Assembly: GCF_018619185.1 (NCBI RefSeq)
Contig: NZ_JAAXYC010000019.1
Coordinates: forward strand, 1 to 53,379
Reading direction: 5' to 3'
DNA length: 53,379 nt
Origin: Streptomyces sp. McG3
GTDB taxonomy: Bacteria; Actinomycetota; Actinomycetes; Streptomycetales; Streptomycetaceae
Positions within the stretch are counted from its first letter, which is position 1, and the number at the start of each line of letters is the position of its first letter. The translations under genes and the position numbers were made by a program. Positions 17,550 to 26,620 of the stretch are shown here, one piece after another. The notes below the pieces were generated by a model, which saw only the letters and a list, made by a program, of their open reading frames with translations, had not been told where the DNA came from and did not search any database.

Positions 17550-19316
17550 TTACAGGTACTGGCCGGTATTGGCCACCGTATCGATGGAACGGCCGGTGTC
17601 CGCACCCTGCTTTCCGGTGACGAGTGTGCGGATGAAGACGATCCGCTCACCCTTCTTGCCGGAAATCCTGGCCCAGTCGTCCGGGTTGGTCGTGTTCGGC
17701 AGGTCCTCGTTCTCCTTGAACTCGTCCACGCAGGCCTGCAGGAGATGAGCGACCCGCAGCCCCTTCTGGCCCTGTTCCAGGAATGCCTTGATGGCCATTT
17801 TCTTTGCCCGGTCGACGATGTTCTGAATCATCGCGCCGGAGTTGAAGTCCTTGAAGTACAGGACTTCCTTGTCGCCGTTGGCGTAGGTGACCTCCAGGAA
17901 GCGGTTCTCCTCGGACTCCGTGTACATCCGCTCCACGACGGACTGGATCATGGCGTGGGCGGCGGCCGGCCGGGAGCCGGTGTGCTCGGCCAGGTCGTCC
18001 GCGTGCAGCGGGAGCCCCGGGGTCAGGTACTTCGCGAAGATGTCCTTCGCCGCCTCGGCGTCCGGACGCTCGATCTTGATCTTCACATCGAGACGGCCGG
18101 GGCGCAGGATGGCGGGGTCGATCATGTCCTCGCGGTTGGAGGCGCCGATGACGATGACGTTCTCCAGGCCCTCCACACCGTCGATCTCGGCGAGCAGCTG
18201 CGGGACGATGGTGTTCTCCACGTCCGAGCTGACGCCGCTGCCGCGGGTGCGGAAGAGGGACTCCATCTCGTCGAAGAAGACGATGACGGGGGTGCCCTCG
18301 CTCGCCTTCTCCCTCGCACGCTGGAAGACCAGGCGGATGTGCCGCTCGGTCTCGCCGACGTACTTGTTGAGGAGCTCGGGGCCCTTGATATTGAGGAAGT
18401 AGCTCTTCCCCGTGGGCTGCCCGGTGACCTCGGCGACCTTCTTGGCGAGCGAATTGGCGACGGCCTTGGCGATGAGGGTCTTGCCACAGCCGGGCGGACC
18501 GTAGAGCAGGATGCCCTTCGGCGGGCGAAGCTCGTGCTCCTTGAAGAGGTCGGGGTGCAGGTACGGAAGCTCGACCGCGTCGCGGATCAGCTCGATCTGG
18601 TCGCCCAGGCCGCCGATCTTGTCGTAGTCGATGTCCGGGACCTCTTCGAGGACGAGCTCCTCGACCTCGCTCTTGGGGACCACCTCGTAGACGTAACCCG
18701 ACCTGGAGTCCAGGAGCAGGGCGTCGCCGGAGCGGATGGTGATGTCCAGCAACGGCTCGGCGAGCCGCACCACCCTCTCCTCGTCGGTGTGCCCGACCAC
18801 CAGGGCGCGCTCGCCGTCCTCAAGGATCTCCTTGAGGGTGACGATGTCCCCGGCGCGCTCGAACTGCATGGCCTCGACCACGTTGAGCGCTTCGTTGAGC
18901 ATGACCTCCTGGCCACGCCGGAGGTCCTCGAGCTCGACACTGGGGCTGACGTTCACCCGGAGCTTGCGGCCCCCGGTGAAGATGTCGCAGGTGCCGTCCT
19001 CGTTGGCCTGAAGGAAGACGCCGAAGCCGGCCGGCGGCTGCGCGAGCCGGTCGACCTCCTCCTTGAGGGCCACGATCTGGTCACGCGCCTCACGGAGCGT
19101 GTTGGCGAGCCGCTCGTTCTGTGCGGACACGCCTGCCAGGTTCGTCTGCAACTCGACGATCCGCTCTTCGAGAACCCTCGAGTGACGCGGAGAGTCGGCG
19201 AGCTTACGTCGCAGGACGGCGATTTCCTGCTCGAGATAGGCAACCTGGCCGGCTGGGTCTTCTGACCCTCGCGCGGGCCGGATGCCGCGGTTGATGTCGT
19301 CGTCGTGGGCTGCCAC
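17550..19316 (-). CDS. arc: Proteasome-associated AAA ATPase ARC (Mpa)
   Basis: The hexameric unfoldase that recognises Pup and threads substrates into the 20S core. 588 residues from the GTG at 19316 ([10 protein letters not shown]), which has an excellent GGAGGTGAGG ribosome site. N-terminal coiled coil at about 20-90 binds Pup; tandem OB folds lie at about 95-235. The AAA domain has Walker A GPPGCGKT (273-280), Walker B FFDE (346-349) and ASNREDMID. The C-terminus TVANTGQYL carries the penultimate-Tyr motif that docks onto the alpha ring. It is divergent from a ferredoxin gene. Confidence 0.97.
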   Translation of the reverse strand: MAAHDDDINRGIRPARGSEDPAGQVAYLEQEIAVLRRKLADSPRHSRVLEERIVELQTNLAGVSAQNERLANTLREARDQIVALKEEVDRLAQPPAGFGVFLQANEDGTCDIFTGGRKLRVNVSPSVELEDLRRGQEVMLNEALNVVEAMQFERAGDIVTLKEILEDGERALVVGHTDEERVVRLAEPLLDITIRSGDALLLDSRSGYVYEVVPKSEVEELVLEEVPDIDYDKIGGLGDQIELIRDAVELPYLHPDLFKEHELRPPKGILLYGPPGCGKTLIAKAVANSLAKKVAEVTGQPTGKSYFLNIKGPELLNKYVGETERHIRLVFQRAREKASEGTPVIVFFDEMESLFRTRGSGVSSDVENTIVPQLLAEIDGVEGLENVIVIGASNREDMIDPAILRPGRLDVKIKIERPDAEAAKDIFAKYLTPGLPLHADDLAEHTGSRPAAAHAMIQSVVERMYTESEENRFLEVTYANGDKEVLYFKDFNSGAMIQNIVDRAKKMAIKAFLEQGQKGLRVAHLLQACVDEFKENEDLPNTTNPDDWARISGKKGERIVFIRTLVTGKQGADTGRSIDTVANTGQYL

Positions 19317-19354
19317 GGTCCTCACCTCCTCCATGGGGAGCTGGACGCTTCCTG

Positions 19355-19383
19355 ACCCTACCTGGGTGGGTGGTGATTGAAAC
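19355..19383 (-). promoter_or_regulatory. Candidate arc promoter
   Basis: On the minus strand GTTTCA (19383-19378) and TAGGGT (19360-19355) are separated by 17 bases, 39 bases before the arc GTG. This fits a housekeeping-type Streptomyces promoter moderately well. Confidence 0.4.
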
Positions 19384-19556
19384 CCCTAGATCACAAAGAC
19401 TGCGGGGCGTGTCCGATCTTCACCCTTGCGCTCTCCCTCACGTCAAGGGAATACCCACCCTTCGGCACCGGAAAGCCGCCGGTTGTATCGTCGAACTGTT
19501 CAACACCCGTCAGGGCTGGCTCCAATTGGTTCAGATACGCAGGAACGGCAGGACAC

Positions 19557-19868
19557 ATGACCGTGCAGCAGGACTCGCCGGGCGACAGTGACACGCAGGA
19601 CCTGGAGGTCTGGATCGACCAGGACCTCTGTACGGGCGACGGCATCTGTGTGCAGTACGCCCCCGATGTCTTCGAGCTGGACATCGACGGCCTGGCCTAT
19701 GTGAAGAGCGGCGACGACGAGCTCCTCCAGAGCCCGGGGGCGACCACTCCGGTGCCGCTGCCGCTCCTCCAGGACGTCGTCGATTCGGCCAAGGAGTGCC
19801 CCGGGGACTGCATCCACGTGCGGCGTGTCAAGGACAGCGTCGAGGTGTACGGCCCCGACGCCGACTAG
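19557..19868 (+). CDS. Small ferredoxin, probable single Fe-S cluster
   Basis: A 103-residue soluble electron carrier. The cluster motif is C25-x2-D28-x2-C31, with the last ligand in C81-P-G-D-C85. Asp replaces the second Cys of a [4Fe-4S] motif, a pattern seen in [3Fe-4S] or Asp-ligated clusters such as that of Pyrococcus ferredoxin. The segment QYAPDVFELDIDGLAYVK is typical of actinobacterial P450-type ferredoxins, but no P450 or reductase is near. It is divergent from arc across 240 bases. The ATG at 19557 is chosen over the longer frame because family similarity starts just after it. The redox partner is unknown. Confidence 0.88.
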   Translation: MTVQQDSPGDSDTQDLEVWIDQDLCTGDGICVQYAPDVFELDIDGLAYVKSGDDELLQSPGATTPVPLPLLQDVVDSAKECPGDCIHVRRVKDSVEVYGPDAD

Positions 19869-19919
19869 CCGGTACGGGGGCTGGCGCCCCGACGCCGGCC
19901 GGAGCCCCGCGGTGCGTGC

Positions 19920-20501
19920 TCAGACGCTGCGCGCGAGGTCCCCGGAGGTGCGGACGAAGGCCTTCCCCTTCCACCGCCAGGAGGCCTGTTCCTCCTGGTC
20001 GGGGCAGCAGCGGGGCACGTCGAGCGAGGAGTAGCCGAGCAGGGTCGCCGAGACGAGGCCGTCGCGTACGGCGAAGTCCCCGACGGTCTTCCTGTCAGCG
20101 GGGTCCACCAGGGTCGCCACGACCCTGGGTGCGGCCCCGCTGCTCCGTGTCAGGACGTAGATGCCGCCGGGCGGGGTCCCCGATCCGGCGGCGCAGTGCA
20201 CCACGGCGACGGTTTCCGGCCGCCCGTCGCCGTCGAGGTCCCCGGAGGCCTTCTTCGCGACGGTCGTCCCGGCACCGCCGCACTCCAGCGGGAACTCCAC
20301 GCCGGCCGGGTCGGGAGCGGGCGCCGGGGCGCCGTGCCGCGCGGTGGTCCGCTGCTCGGGGGCCGTGGCGGTCGCCGTGGCCGCACGGGGCTGGAGCAGC
20401 CCGGCCAGCGCGACGACCCCGGCCATCGCCGCGGCCGTGGCGAGCCAGTGCATCGGCTTGGCGGCGGTGTGGGCGAGGTCCGGGAGCGCGGGGGTCTGCA
20501 C
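19920..20501 (-). CDS. Secreted or membrane-anchored FG-GAP-like hypothetical protein
   Basis: A protein of about 193 residues starting at the GTG at 20501 with an AGGAG ribosome site; the longer frame lacks one. A hydrophobic helix (WLATAAAMAGVVALAGLL) near residues 18-36 is a signal anchor or signal peptide. The exported part has SGDLDGDGRPETVAVVHC, a calcium-binding FG-GAP/VCBS-like repeat, and CCPDQEEQASWRW near the C-terminus. It contains four Cys in the exported part, perhaps two disulphides. I do not recognise a family name. It is monocistronic between terminators. Confidence 0.6.
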   Translation of the reverse strand: MQTPALPDLAHTAAKPMHWLATAAAMAGVVALAGLLQPRAATATATAPEQRTTARHGAPAPAPDPAGVEFPLECGGAGTTVAKKASGDLDGDGRPETVAVVHCAAGSGTPPGGIYVLTRSSGAAPRVVATLVDPADRKTVGDFAVRDGLVSATLLGYSSLDVPRCCPDQEEQASWRWKGKAFVRTSGDLARSV

Positions 20502-20617
20502 GCGGTACGTCTCCTGATGGTTCCTGGAAGCCCGGTGAGGGGGTGGGGACACCTCCGAGGGGTGGCCAGCATCGTGCCACACCTCACACCGGGGCGGAAC
20601 GGCGGGGGCAACGAAAA

Positions 20618-20667
20618 GGCGCCGCCGCGCAGTTCCCCGGTCGGTCGGGGAACTGCGCGGCGGCGCC
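20618..20667 (-). terminator. Terminator of trmI
   Basis: A perfect 21-bp stem, 20618-20638 with 20647-20667, and an 8-base loop, followed on the minus strand by TTTT. It lies 15 bases after the trmI stop. Confidence 0.9.
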
Positions 20668-20682
20668 GGTACGTTGGACGGA

Positions 20683-21600
20683 TCAGCCGCGGTCGGCGGC
20701 GGAGCCTCCGCGGCTCTGGCTGCCGGGTCCGTCGTAGTCGTCGCCGTAGGCGCCCTTGGACGGGCGGCGGCGGCGCAGCGGCGGCTCGACTCCGTCCGCG
20801 AGGCGGCGGGCGGTGACCAGGAAGCCGGTGTGGCCGATCATCCGGTGGTCGGGGCGGACGGCGAGGCCCTCCACGTGCCAGTTGCGGATCATCGACTCCC
20901 AGGGCTGCGGTTCGGCGAAGCAGCCGATCTCGCGGATGGACTCGACGGTGCGCGAGAGCTGGGTGGTGGTGGCGACGTAGGCGCAGAGGATGCCGCCGGG
21001 CACCAAGGCCTTGGAGACGGCCTCCAGGCACTCCCAGGGCGCGAGCATGTCCAGCACGACGCGGTCGACGTCGGTGTCGGAGAGGTTGTCCTGGAGGTCG
21101 CCGACGGTCAGCTGCCAGGCCGGGTGCGGGGAGCCGAAGTAGCGCTCGACGTTCTGCTGGGCGATCTCGGCGAAGTCCTCGCGGCGCTCGTAGGAGTGCA
21201 GCATGCCCTGCTCACCGATGGCGCGCAGCAGGAAGGTGCTGAGCGAGCCGGATCCGACCCCGGCCTCCACGACGCGGGCGCCGGGGAAGATGTCGGCGAA
21301 GGCCAGGATCTGGCCGGCGTCCTTGGGGTAGACCACGGCGGCGCCGCGGGGCATGGACAGGACGTAGTCGGGGAGCAGGGGGCGCAACGCGAGATAGGCG
21401 ACGTTTCCCGTGGTGCGGACAACACTGCCCTCGGGAGCACCGATCAGCTCGTCGTGCGGGAAAGAACCCTTGTGGGTGTGGAAGTTCTTTCCGGCTTCGA
21501 GCGTGAAGGTGTAGTGGCGGCCCTTGGGGTCGGTGAGCTGTACCTGGTCCCCGACCTTGAAGGGCCCACGTCGGCGGGCGGCACCGGTCGGTTCAGACAT
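20683..21600 (-). CDS. trmI: tRNA (adenine-58-N1)-methyltransferase TrmI
   Basis: Methylates A58 in the T-loop of tRNA using S-adenosylmethionine. 305 residues. An N-terminal beta-barrel (FKVGDQVQLTDPKGRHYTF, KGSFPHDELIG) precedes a Rossmann methyltransferase: motif I is VVEAGVGSGSLSTFLLRAIG, and motif IV is VVLDMLAPWE. HTGFLVTARRLADG closes the core. The Gly/Arg/Ser-rich C-terminal tail is probably disordered. It is adjacent to the site-2 protease gene, 50 bases away, and ends at a strong terminator. In actinobacteria trmI commonly neighbours the ARC/proteasome genes, as here. Confidence 0.95.
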   Translation of the reverse strand: MSEPTGAARRRGPFKVGDQVQLTDPKGRHYTFTLEAGKNFHTHKGSFPHDELIGAPEGSVVRTTGNVAYLALRPLLPDYVLSMPRGAAVVYPKDAGQILAFADIFPGARVVEAGVGSGSLSTFLLRAIGEQGMLHSYERREDFAEIAQQNVERYFGSPHPAWQLTVGDLQDNLSDTDVDRVVLDMLAPWECLEAVSKALVPGGILCAYVATTTQLSRTVESIREIGCFAEPQPWESMIRNWHVEGLAVRPDHRMIGHTGFLVTARRLADGVEPPLRRRRPSKGAYGDDYDGPGSQSRGGSAADRG

Positions 21601-21650
21601 GTGACCAGCCTACCGGGGATTCCCGGGCCGCCGACCGCCCGGGAGGGCCG

Positions 21651-22901
21651 TCAGGCGCCGGGGCGGGCCATGGCCTTGACGAAGGCGCGCTCCACGTCGG
21701 CGGTGGAGAGGACTCCGTAGATCTCGCCGGTCTCCTCGACGACCAGGTATTCGGTGGCGGGGGTGGCCTTGAGCCGGTCCAGGAGGGCCTCGCCGGCCAG
21801 TTCCGCGGGGACCTTCATGCCGTCGGTGAGGTCTTGGGCGAGGCCGCTGACGGCGACCCAGGGGCGGCGGTGTTCGGGGACGCCGACGATGGCGGCCTCG
21901 CGGACGACGCCCTTGGGGTTGCCCTGTCCGTCGACGACGACCAGGGCGCGGGCGCCCGCCTCGTTGGCCCGGCGCAGCGCTTCGGAGAGCGGGGTGGCGG
22001 ATTCGACGGGGACGGCGCGGCGGGTCAGGGTGCGGGCCCGGAGGTCGGGCAGGTGCTCGCGGAGGCGGGCCATGCGCAGGCTGTTCCCGGCGCCGGTCCA
22101 GATGATGCCCGCGAGGATCGCGGCGAGCAGCGCGTCCATGACGGTCTCGACGCCACCGATGTCCTGGGCGGTGCCGCCGAGTGCTCCGGTGTGGGTGAGC
22201 AGCGGCAGTCCGACGAGGACGACGACGGCGAGGCCGCGGCCGACCCAGGCGGCGGCGATGGTGCCGCTCATGGGCTTGCCGGTGATCTTCCAGACGACGG
22301 CGCGGAGCATCCGGCCGCCGTCCAGCGGCAGGCCGGGCAGCAGGTTGAAGGCGGCCACGATGAGGTTGGAGATCATCAGGCCCGCGACCAGGACGCCGGG
22401 GACCGTGCCGGGCTCGACGAACTGCATCGCGCCGTAGAAGACGCCGCCGAGGACCAGGGACAGAAGCGGTCCGACAAAGGCCAGGACGAACTCGCGGCCG
22501 GGTGTCTCGCTCTCCTTCTCGATCTCCGAGACGCCGCCGAAGAACTGGAGTTGGATGCGGCGGACCGGGAGCTTGTAGCGCAGCGCGGCGACCGTGTGGG
22601 CCAGTTCGTGGACGAGCACGGAGGCGTAGAAGGCGATGGCGAAGAACAGGGCGACGAGGTAGCGGGCGGCGCCCAGCTCGGGCAGCACACGGTCGAGCTG
22701 GCCGCCGAACACCCAGGTGATCAGCGCGGCGACGACGAACCAGCTGGGGGCGACGTAGACGGGCACGCCGAAGGGCCGGCCCATGAGGAGGCCGCCGCCC
22801 GGCTCGGCAGGACGTTTCGGCTTGCCGTTGTCGGGATCGGTGCCGGGGGCCGTTCCCCCTGCGCCGGGCTGCGGCCGCCCGCTGTCGCCGCTGTCGTCCA
22901 C
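21651..22901 (-). CDS. Site-2 protease (M50) with C-terminal CBS domains
   Basis: An intramembrane zinc metalloprotease of 416 residues. The zinc-binding HELAH motif is at residues 98-102, inside a membrane helix. The third ligand is in NLLPGLPLDGGRML (Asp194). Five to six membrane segments are followed by a CBS pair (about 290-410: RRAVPVESATPLSEALRRA and TEYLVVEETGEIYGVLSTAD) that probably senses a nucleotide. The Pro/Gly-rich N-terminus of about 40 residues is cytoplasmic. Such proteases cleave anti-sigma factors or other membrane regulators; the substrate is unknown. It is divergent from the RecB-like nuclease gene. Confidence 0.9.
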   Translation of the reverse strand: MDDSGDSGRPQPGAGGTAPGTDPDNGKPKRPAEPGGGLLMGRPFGVPVYVAPSWFVVAALITWVFGGQLDRVLPELGAARYLVALFFAIAFYASVLVHELAHTVAALRYKLPVRRIQLQFFGGVSEIEKESETPGREFVLAFVGPLLSLVLGGVFYGAMQFVEPGTVPGVLVAGLMISNLIVAAFNLLPGLPLDGGRMLRAVVWKITGKPMSGTIAAAWVGRGLAVVVLVGLPLLTHTGALGGTAQDIGGVETVMDALLAAILAGIIWTGAGNSLRMARLREHLPDLRARTLTRRAVPVESATPLSEALRRANEAGARALVVVDGQGNPKGVVREAAIVGVPEHRRPWVAVSGLAQDLTDGMKVPAELAGEALLDRLKATPATEYLVVEETGEIYGVLSTADVERAFVKAMARPGA

Positions 22902-23012
22902 GGGGTCCCTTCGGTTCGGTGAGTGGCGTTGGCCACGATCATGCAGTGTGCGAGGGTCTGCCGTCGATGGTATGCCGCTCGCTGTCAGTGGCGGGCCGTA
23001 GGGTCTTCAGAC

Positions 23013-23924
23013 ATGACTTCCGTGCCGCGGCCGCCTCAGCCGCCTTCGTCCCTGTCGCCGTCGCGGGCGAGCGATTTCATGCAGTGTCCCTTGCTCTACC
23101 GCTTCCGGGTCATCGACAAGCTGCCGGAGAAGCCCAGCGAGGCGGCTACCCGCGGCACGCTGGTCCATGCGGTGCTGGAGCGGCTCTTCGACGCCCCGGC
23201 GGCCGACCGGACGGCGCCGCGGGCGCGGGCGCTGATTCCCGGCCAGTGGGACCGGCTGCTGGAGTCGAAGCCGGAGCTGACCGGGCTGTTCGCCGGGGAC
23301 ACCGAGGGGGAGCGTCTGACGCGCTGGCTGGGTGAGGCGGAGCGGTTGGTGGACCGGTGGTTCTCGCTGGAGGACCCGACGCGTCTGGAGCCGGCGGAGC
23401 GTGAGCTGTTCGTCGAGACGGAGCTGGAGTCGGGGCTGCGGCTGCGCGGGGTGATCGACCGGGTGGACGTCGCGCCGAGCGGCGAGGTCCGGATCGTCGA
23501 CTACAAGACGGGGAAGGCGCCGCGGCCGGAGTATTCCGACGGTCCGCTGTTCCAGATGACGTTCTACGCGCTGGTGATCTGGCGGCTGAAGGGCGTGGTT
23601 CCGCGCCGGCTCCAGCTGGTCTATCTGGGCAGCGGGGACGTGCTGACGTACGACCCGGTGGTGGCGGACCTGGAGCGGGTGGAGCGCAAGCTGCTGGCGC
23701 TGTGGGACGCGATCTCGCTGGCGACGGAGACCGGAGACTGGCGGCCCCGGCCGACGAAGCTGTGCGGCTGGTGCGACCACCAGGCGGTGTGTCCGGAATT
23801 CGGTGGGACTCCCCCGGTATACCCGCTGTCGGTCCGCCCTGCGGATCCGGGTGAGGATGGCCAGGGCAGAATGGGACCGGTCCAGGCCGAGGCCGGCCGT
23901 GCCGTGGCCCTTGAGGGCCCTTAA
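23013..23924 (+). CDS. RecB-family exonuclease with Fe-S cluster motif (PD-(D/E)XK)
   Basis: A 303-residue nuclease of the Cas4/AddB C-terminal type. The catalytic core is GVIDRVDVAPSGEVRIVDYKTGK, which supplies the D and D-x-K residues. C25 (FMQCPLLYRFR) and C251-x2-C254-x5-C260 (CGWCDHQAVC) match the AddB/Cas4 four-Cys iron-sulfur staple. The ATG at 23013 is chosen because family similarity begins at SLSPSRASDF. It has no helicase domain, so it is not a complete RecB. The stop overlaps the AAGGAG ribosome site of the response regulator gene, so the two are co-expressed. Confidence 0.88.
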   Translation: MTSVPRPPQPPSSLSPSRASDFMQCPLLYRFRVIDKLPEKPSEAATRGTLVHAVLERLFDAPAADRTAPRARALIPGQWDRLLESKPELTGLFAGDTEGERLTRWLGEAERLVDRWFSLEDPTRLEPAERELFVETELESGLRLRGVIDRVDVAPSGEVRIVDYKTGKAPRPEYSDGPLFQMTFYALVIWRLKGVVPRRLQLVYLGSGDVLTYDPVVADLERVERKLLALWDAISLATETGDWRPRPTKLCGWCDHQAVCPEFGGTPPVYPLSVRPADPGEDGQGRMGPVQAEAGRAVALEGP

Positions 23925-23933
23925 GGAGTTCCT

Positions 23934-24605
23934 GTGGCGATCCGCGTCCTTCTGGTCGATGACCAGCCTCTGCTGCGCACCGGTTTCCGGATGATTCTGG
24001 AGGCCGAGGGCGATCTGGCGGTGGTCGGTGAGGCCGGTGACGGTCTGCAGGCCATCGATCAGGTGCGGGCGCTGCAGCCCGATGTGGTGCTGATGGACAT
24101 CCGGATGCCGCGGATGGACGGCGTGGAGGCCACGCGTCAGATCACCGGCCCCGGGAAGGACGGCCCGGCGAAGGTGCTGGTGCTGACCACCTTCGATCTC
24201 GACGAGTACGTGGTGGAGGCGCTGCGCGCCGGGGCGAGCGGCTTCCTGCTGAAGGACGCTCCGGCCGCGGAGCTGGTGCAGGCGATCCGGGTGGTGGCGG
24301 CGGGCGAGGCGATGCTCGCGCCGAGCATCACGCGCCGGCTGCTGGACAAGTACGCGGATCACCTGCCGTCCGGTGAGGACCCGGTGCCGGACGCCCTGCA
24401 CACGCTGACGGACCGTGAGGTCGAGGTGCTGAAGCTGGTGGCGCGGGGGCTGTCCAACGCGGAGATCGCCGCGGATCTGTTCGTCAGCGAGACGACGGTG
24501 AAGACACATGTGGGCCACGTGCTGACGAAGCTGGGCCTGCGCGACCGGGTGCAGGCCGCGGTGTACGCGTACGAGAGCGGGCTGGTGCGTCCCGGCGCGC
24601 AGTAG
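23934..24605 (+). CDS. NarL/FixJ-family response regulator
   Basis: A 223-residue two-component regulator. The receiver domain has the acidic pocket VDDQP (D9-D10), phosphoacceptor Asp55 in VVLMDIRMPRMDG, switch Thr in VLVLTTFD, and Lys in FLLKDAP. The C-terminal LuxR-type helix-turn-helix is LTDREVEVLKLVARGLSNAEIAADLFVSETTVKTHV. The start is a GTG 9 bases after the nuclease gene. No histidine kinase is encoded in the window, so it is an orphan here. Its targets are unknown. Confidence 0.92.
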   Translation: MAIRVLLVDDQPLLRTGFRMILEAEGDLAVVGEAGDGLQAIDQVRALQPDVVLMDIRMPRMDGVEATRQITGPGKDGPAKVLVLTTFDLDEYVVEALRAGASGFLLKDAPAAELVQAIRVVAAGEAMLAPSITRRLLDKYADHLPSGEDPVPDALHTLTDREVEVLKLVARGLSNAEIAADLFVSETTVKTHVGHVLTKLGLRDRVQAAVYAYESGLVRPGAQ

Positions 24606-24632
24606 CGGCCACGCAGGCACACGCGCACGACG

Positions 24633-24687
24633 AAGCCGTCCGGCCCGGTCCCGTCCTTGGAACAGGAGGGGATGGGCCGGGCGGCTT
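24633..24687 (+). terminator. Terminator of the response regulator operon
   Basis: Stem 24633-24646 with 24674-24687 (14 bp, one G-U pair), an inner stem in the 27-base loop, and a TTT run on the plus strand. It lies between convergent genes. Confidence 0.7.
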
Positions 24688-24698
24688 TCCGGCCGGGC

Positions 24699-26297
24699 TC
24701 AGACGCTGGGCCGGTTGAGCTCCCAGAGCTGGAGTTCGGAGGTGGCGCTGACGGAGCGCTCCACACCGGCGATCCCGTCGCGCGATGCCACGTACTGCTT
24801 GCCCTGCCAGATCGGCAGCACCGGCACATCGGTGGCGACGATGTCCTGGAGCTTCTCGTAGGTGGCGGCGGCGGCCGTGCGGTCGGTCTCGCGGCGGGAC
24901 TCCGGGATGAGGACCCTCTGCGCCTCGCGCGACCGGTAGGGCGAGTTGAGAAAGTTGTTCTCGTCCAGGAAGGGCGCGGTGTAGTTGTCCGGGTCCGGGA
25001 AGTCGGGGAACCAGCCCATGCCGTAGGCCGCGTAGTCGCCGCGCTTCTGCTCGGGGCGGTACTGCGACCACTCCTTGCCCCGGACGGAGACGTCGAAGAG
25101 GCCCGAGCTGTTCAGCTGCCGCTGGATCGCCTTGAACTCCTCGGCGGTGGCCGGGCCGTAGTGGTCACTGGTGTAGTGCAGGGTGAACTTCACCGGCGTC
25201 TTGATCCCGGCGTCGTCGAGGATCGCCCGGGCCTTGGCTGTGCTGGGCTCGCCGTACTTGTTGAAGAAGGCGTTGGTGTGCCCGGCGATGCTGGACGGGA
25301 TCAGCGAGTAGAGCGGTTCGGCGGTGGTGCCGTACACCTTGCCCGCGATCGCGCCCCGGTCGACGATCTGCGCCATGGCCTGCCGGACGGGCTTGCTGAC
25401 CGCGGGGTCCTTGGTGTTGAACCCGACGTAGCTGATGGCCAGGCCGGGCAGCTCGGTGAGCTCGATGCCCTCCTCCGGCTCCACGAGCATGTCGCGGGCC
25501 TGCTGGGGCGACATCGCCCGGGTCATCATGTGGATCTTCTCCTCGTCGAGCGCCCTGCCCATGGCCTCGGCGTCGGGGAACAGGTCCATCTCGACCTTGT
25601 CGTTGAGGACCTTGAGCTCACCCTTGTACGACGGGTTCCTGGTGAAGGCGATCTTGACGACCCGGCCGTCCTCGACCCGCGGCTTCATGGTGTACGGGCC
25701 GGAGCCGTTCACCTGGAAGCCGGCGCGCCCCTCCTTCGCCGGGTACTGCCCCTTCGGGACGATGCCGGCGGCGGGGGTGGCGAGCTTGTACGGGAAGGTC
25801 GCGTCGGGCGTGTTCAGGTGGAAGATCACCTGGTCGTCGCCCTTGGTCTCGATCATGTCGATGTTGGCGAGCAGTCCGACCGGCCCGCTGTCCGCGTCGA
25901 TGTCGATGACGCGCTGGATGGAGTGCTTCACGTCCTCGGCGGTGACGGCAGTCCCGTCGGCGAAGGTGAGCCCCGCCCGCAGGGTGCAGCGGTAGCTCTC
26001 GTTCGCGGTGTCGGTGAAGGTGCAGCTGCGGGCGGCCTCGGGCACCGGCTCGCCGCCTCCGCCCGGCACCGTGGTCAGGGTCTGCACGGTCTGCCGCAGG
26101 ACGTTCCAGACGCCCGCTTCGTAGCCGATGGCCGGGTCGAGCGGCGCGGGGTTCTCCTTGGAGGCCACGAGCTGGTCCGTGGTGCCGACGACGATGGCTC
26201 CGTTGCCACCGGCGCCGCTGTCCGTGCTGCCGCAGGCGGCGAGCACGGGGGCGAGCAGGCCGACGACGGCCGGCAGCACCAGGGTCTTGCGGTTCAT
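24699..26297 (-). CDS. ABC transporter substrate-binding lipoprotein, peptide/nickel family (SBP_bac_5)
   Basis: A 532-residue extracytoplasmic solute-binding protein. The start is the ATG at 26297 after AGGGAG. The signal peptide ends in the lipobox LAAC (C22). Family 5 features are AGLTFADGTAVTAEDVKHSIQRV, SGPYTMK, VRQAMAQIVDRGAI and a C-terminal domain with GWFPDFPDPDNYTAPFL. It probably delivers oligopeptides to a permease, but no permease or ATPase genes are adjacent, so its partners lie elsewhere. It is single-gene and convergent with the response regulator. Confidence 0.9.
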   Translation of the reverse strand: MNRKTLVLPAVVGLLAPVLAACGSTDSGAGGNGAIVVGTTDQLVASKENPAPLDPAIGYEAGVWNVLRQTVQTLTTVPGGGGEPVPEAARSCTFTDTANESYRCTLRAGLTFADGTAVTAEDVKHSIQRVIDIDADSGPVGLLANIDMIETKGDDQVIFHLNTPDATFPYKLATPAAGIVPKGQYPAKEGRAGFQVNGSGPYTMKPRVEDGRVVKIAFTRNPSYKGELKVLNDKVEMDLFPDAEAMGRALDEEKIHMMTRAMSPQQARDMLVEPEEGIELTELPGLAISYVGFNTKDPAVSKPVRQAMAQIVDRGAIAGKVYGTTAEPLYSLIPSSIAGHTNAFFNKYGEPSTAKARAILDDAGIKTPVKFTLHYTSDHYGPATAEEFKAIQRQLNSSGLFDVSVRGKEWSQYRPEQKRGDYAAYGMGWFPDFPDPDNYTAPFLDENNFLNSPYRSREAQRVLIPESRRETDRTAAAATYEKLQDIVATDVPVLPIWQGKQYVASRDGIAGVERSVSATSELQLWELNRPSV

Positions 26298-26620
26298 CTG
26301 GACGTTCTCCCTCATCCCGGCAGGTGAGGAATCAAAGCTAGTAGCCGCCGGTGGCCCCTCCGACCGTCCGGCGGGCGGCTCCCGCTCCCCCGGTGACCGG
26401 GCGGGGCGACATACGCTCACCATTACGGACAGCCCACCCGATCCCGGCGGCCCACCGGAGGCCCACAGGTGAGGAAGGTCACCTGTCAGGCCTCTTCACA
26501 GATGCACCCCGCAACTGATCCACATCCACGGAACGTTGCCGGAACGCACACGGGGACGACCAGAAAATCCGCTGTTCGTTCACAAGTGCGCGACCGGCGC
26601 GGACGCGCACCCGGTGCGGG
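26298..26620. other. 323-base intergenic region, HAD gene to solute-binding protein gene
   Basis: No credible gene. It contains a short stem near 26586-26610 at the HAD end and must hold the promoter for the solute-binding protein. I could not pick a convincing -10/-35 pair. The stretch 26465-26590 is noticeably less GC-rich than its surroundings. Confidence 0.5.
26586..26610 (-). terminator. Weak terminator-like hairpin after the HAD gene
   Basis: A 7-bp stem, GTGCGCG (26586-26592) with CGCGCAC (26604-26610), 10 bases after the HAD stop. Short but well placed. Confidence 0.45.

Noticed and set aside
15711..19265. A 1184-codon open frame on the plus strand opposite dop and arc
   Set aside because: Shadow of high-GC genes: no ribosome site, no recognisable domain, and it is antisense to two clearly identified proteins.
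23013..23924. Cas4 or a CRISPR adaptation nuclease
   Set aside because: Shares the Fe-S and PD-(D/E)XK pattern, but no cas genes or repeats are nearby. Length and motifs fit the stand-alone actinobacterial RecB-family protein.
26128..26472. A 114-codon plus-strand frame crossing the start of the solute-binding protein gene
   Set aside because: Antisense to the signal-peptide region, with no ribosome site or similarity.
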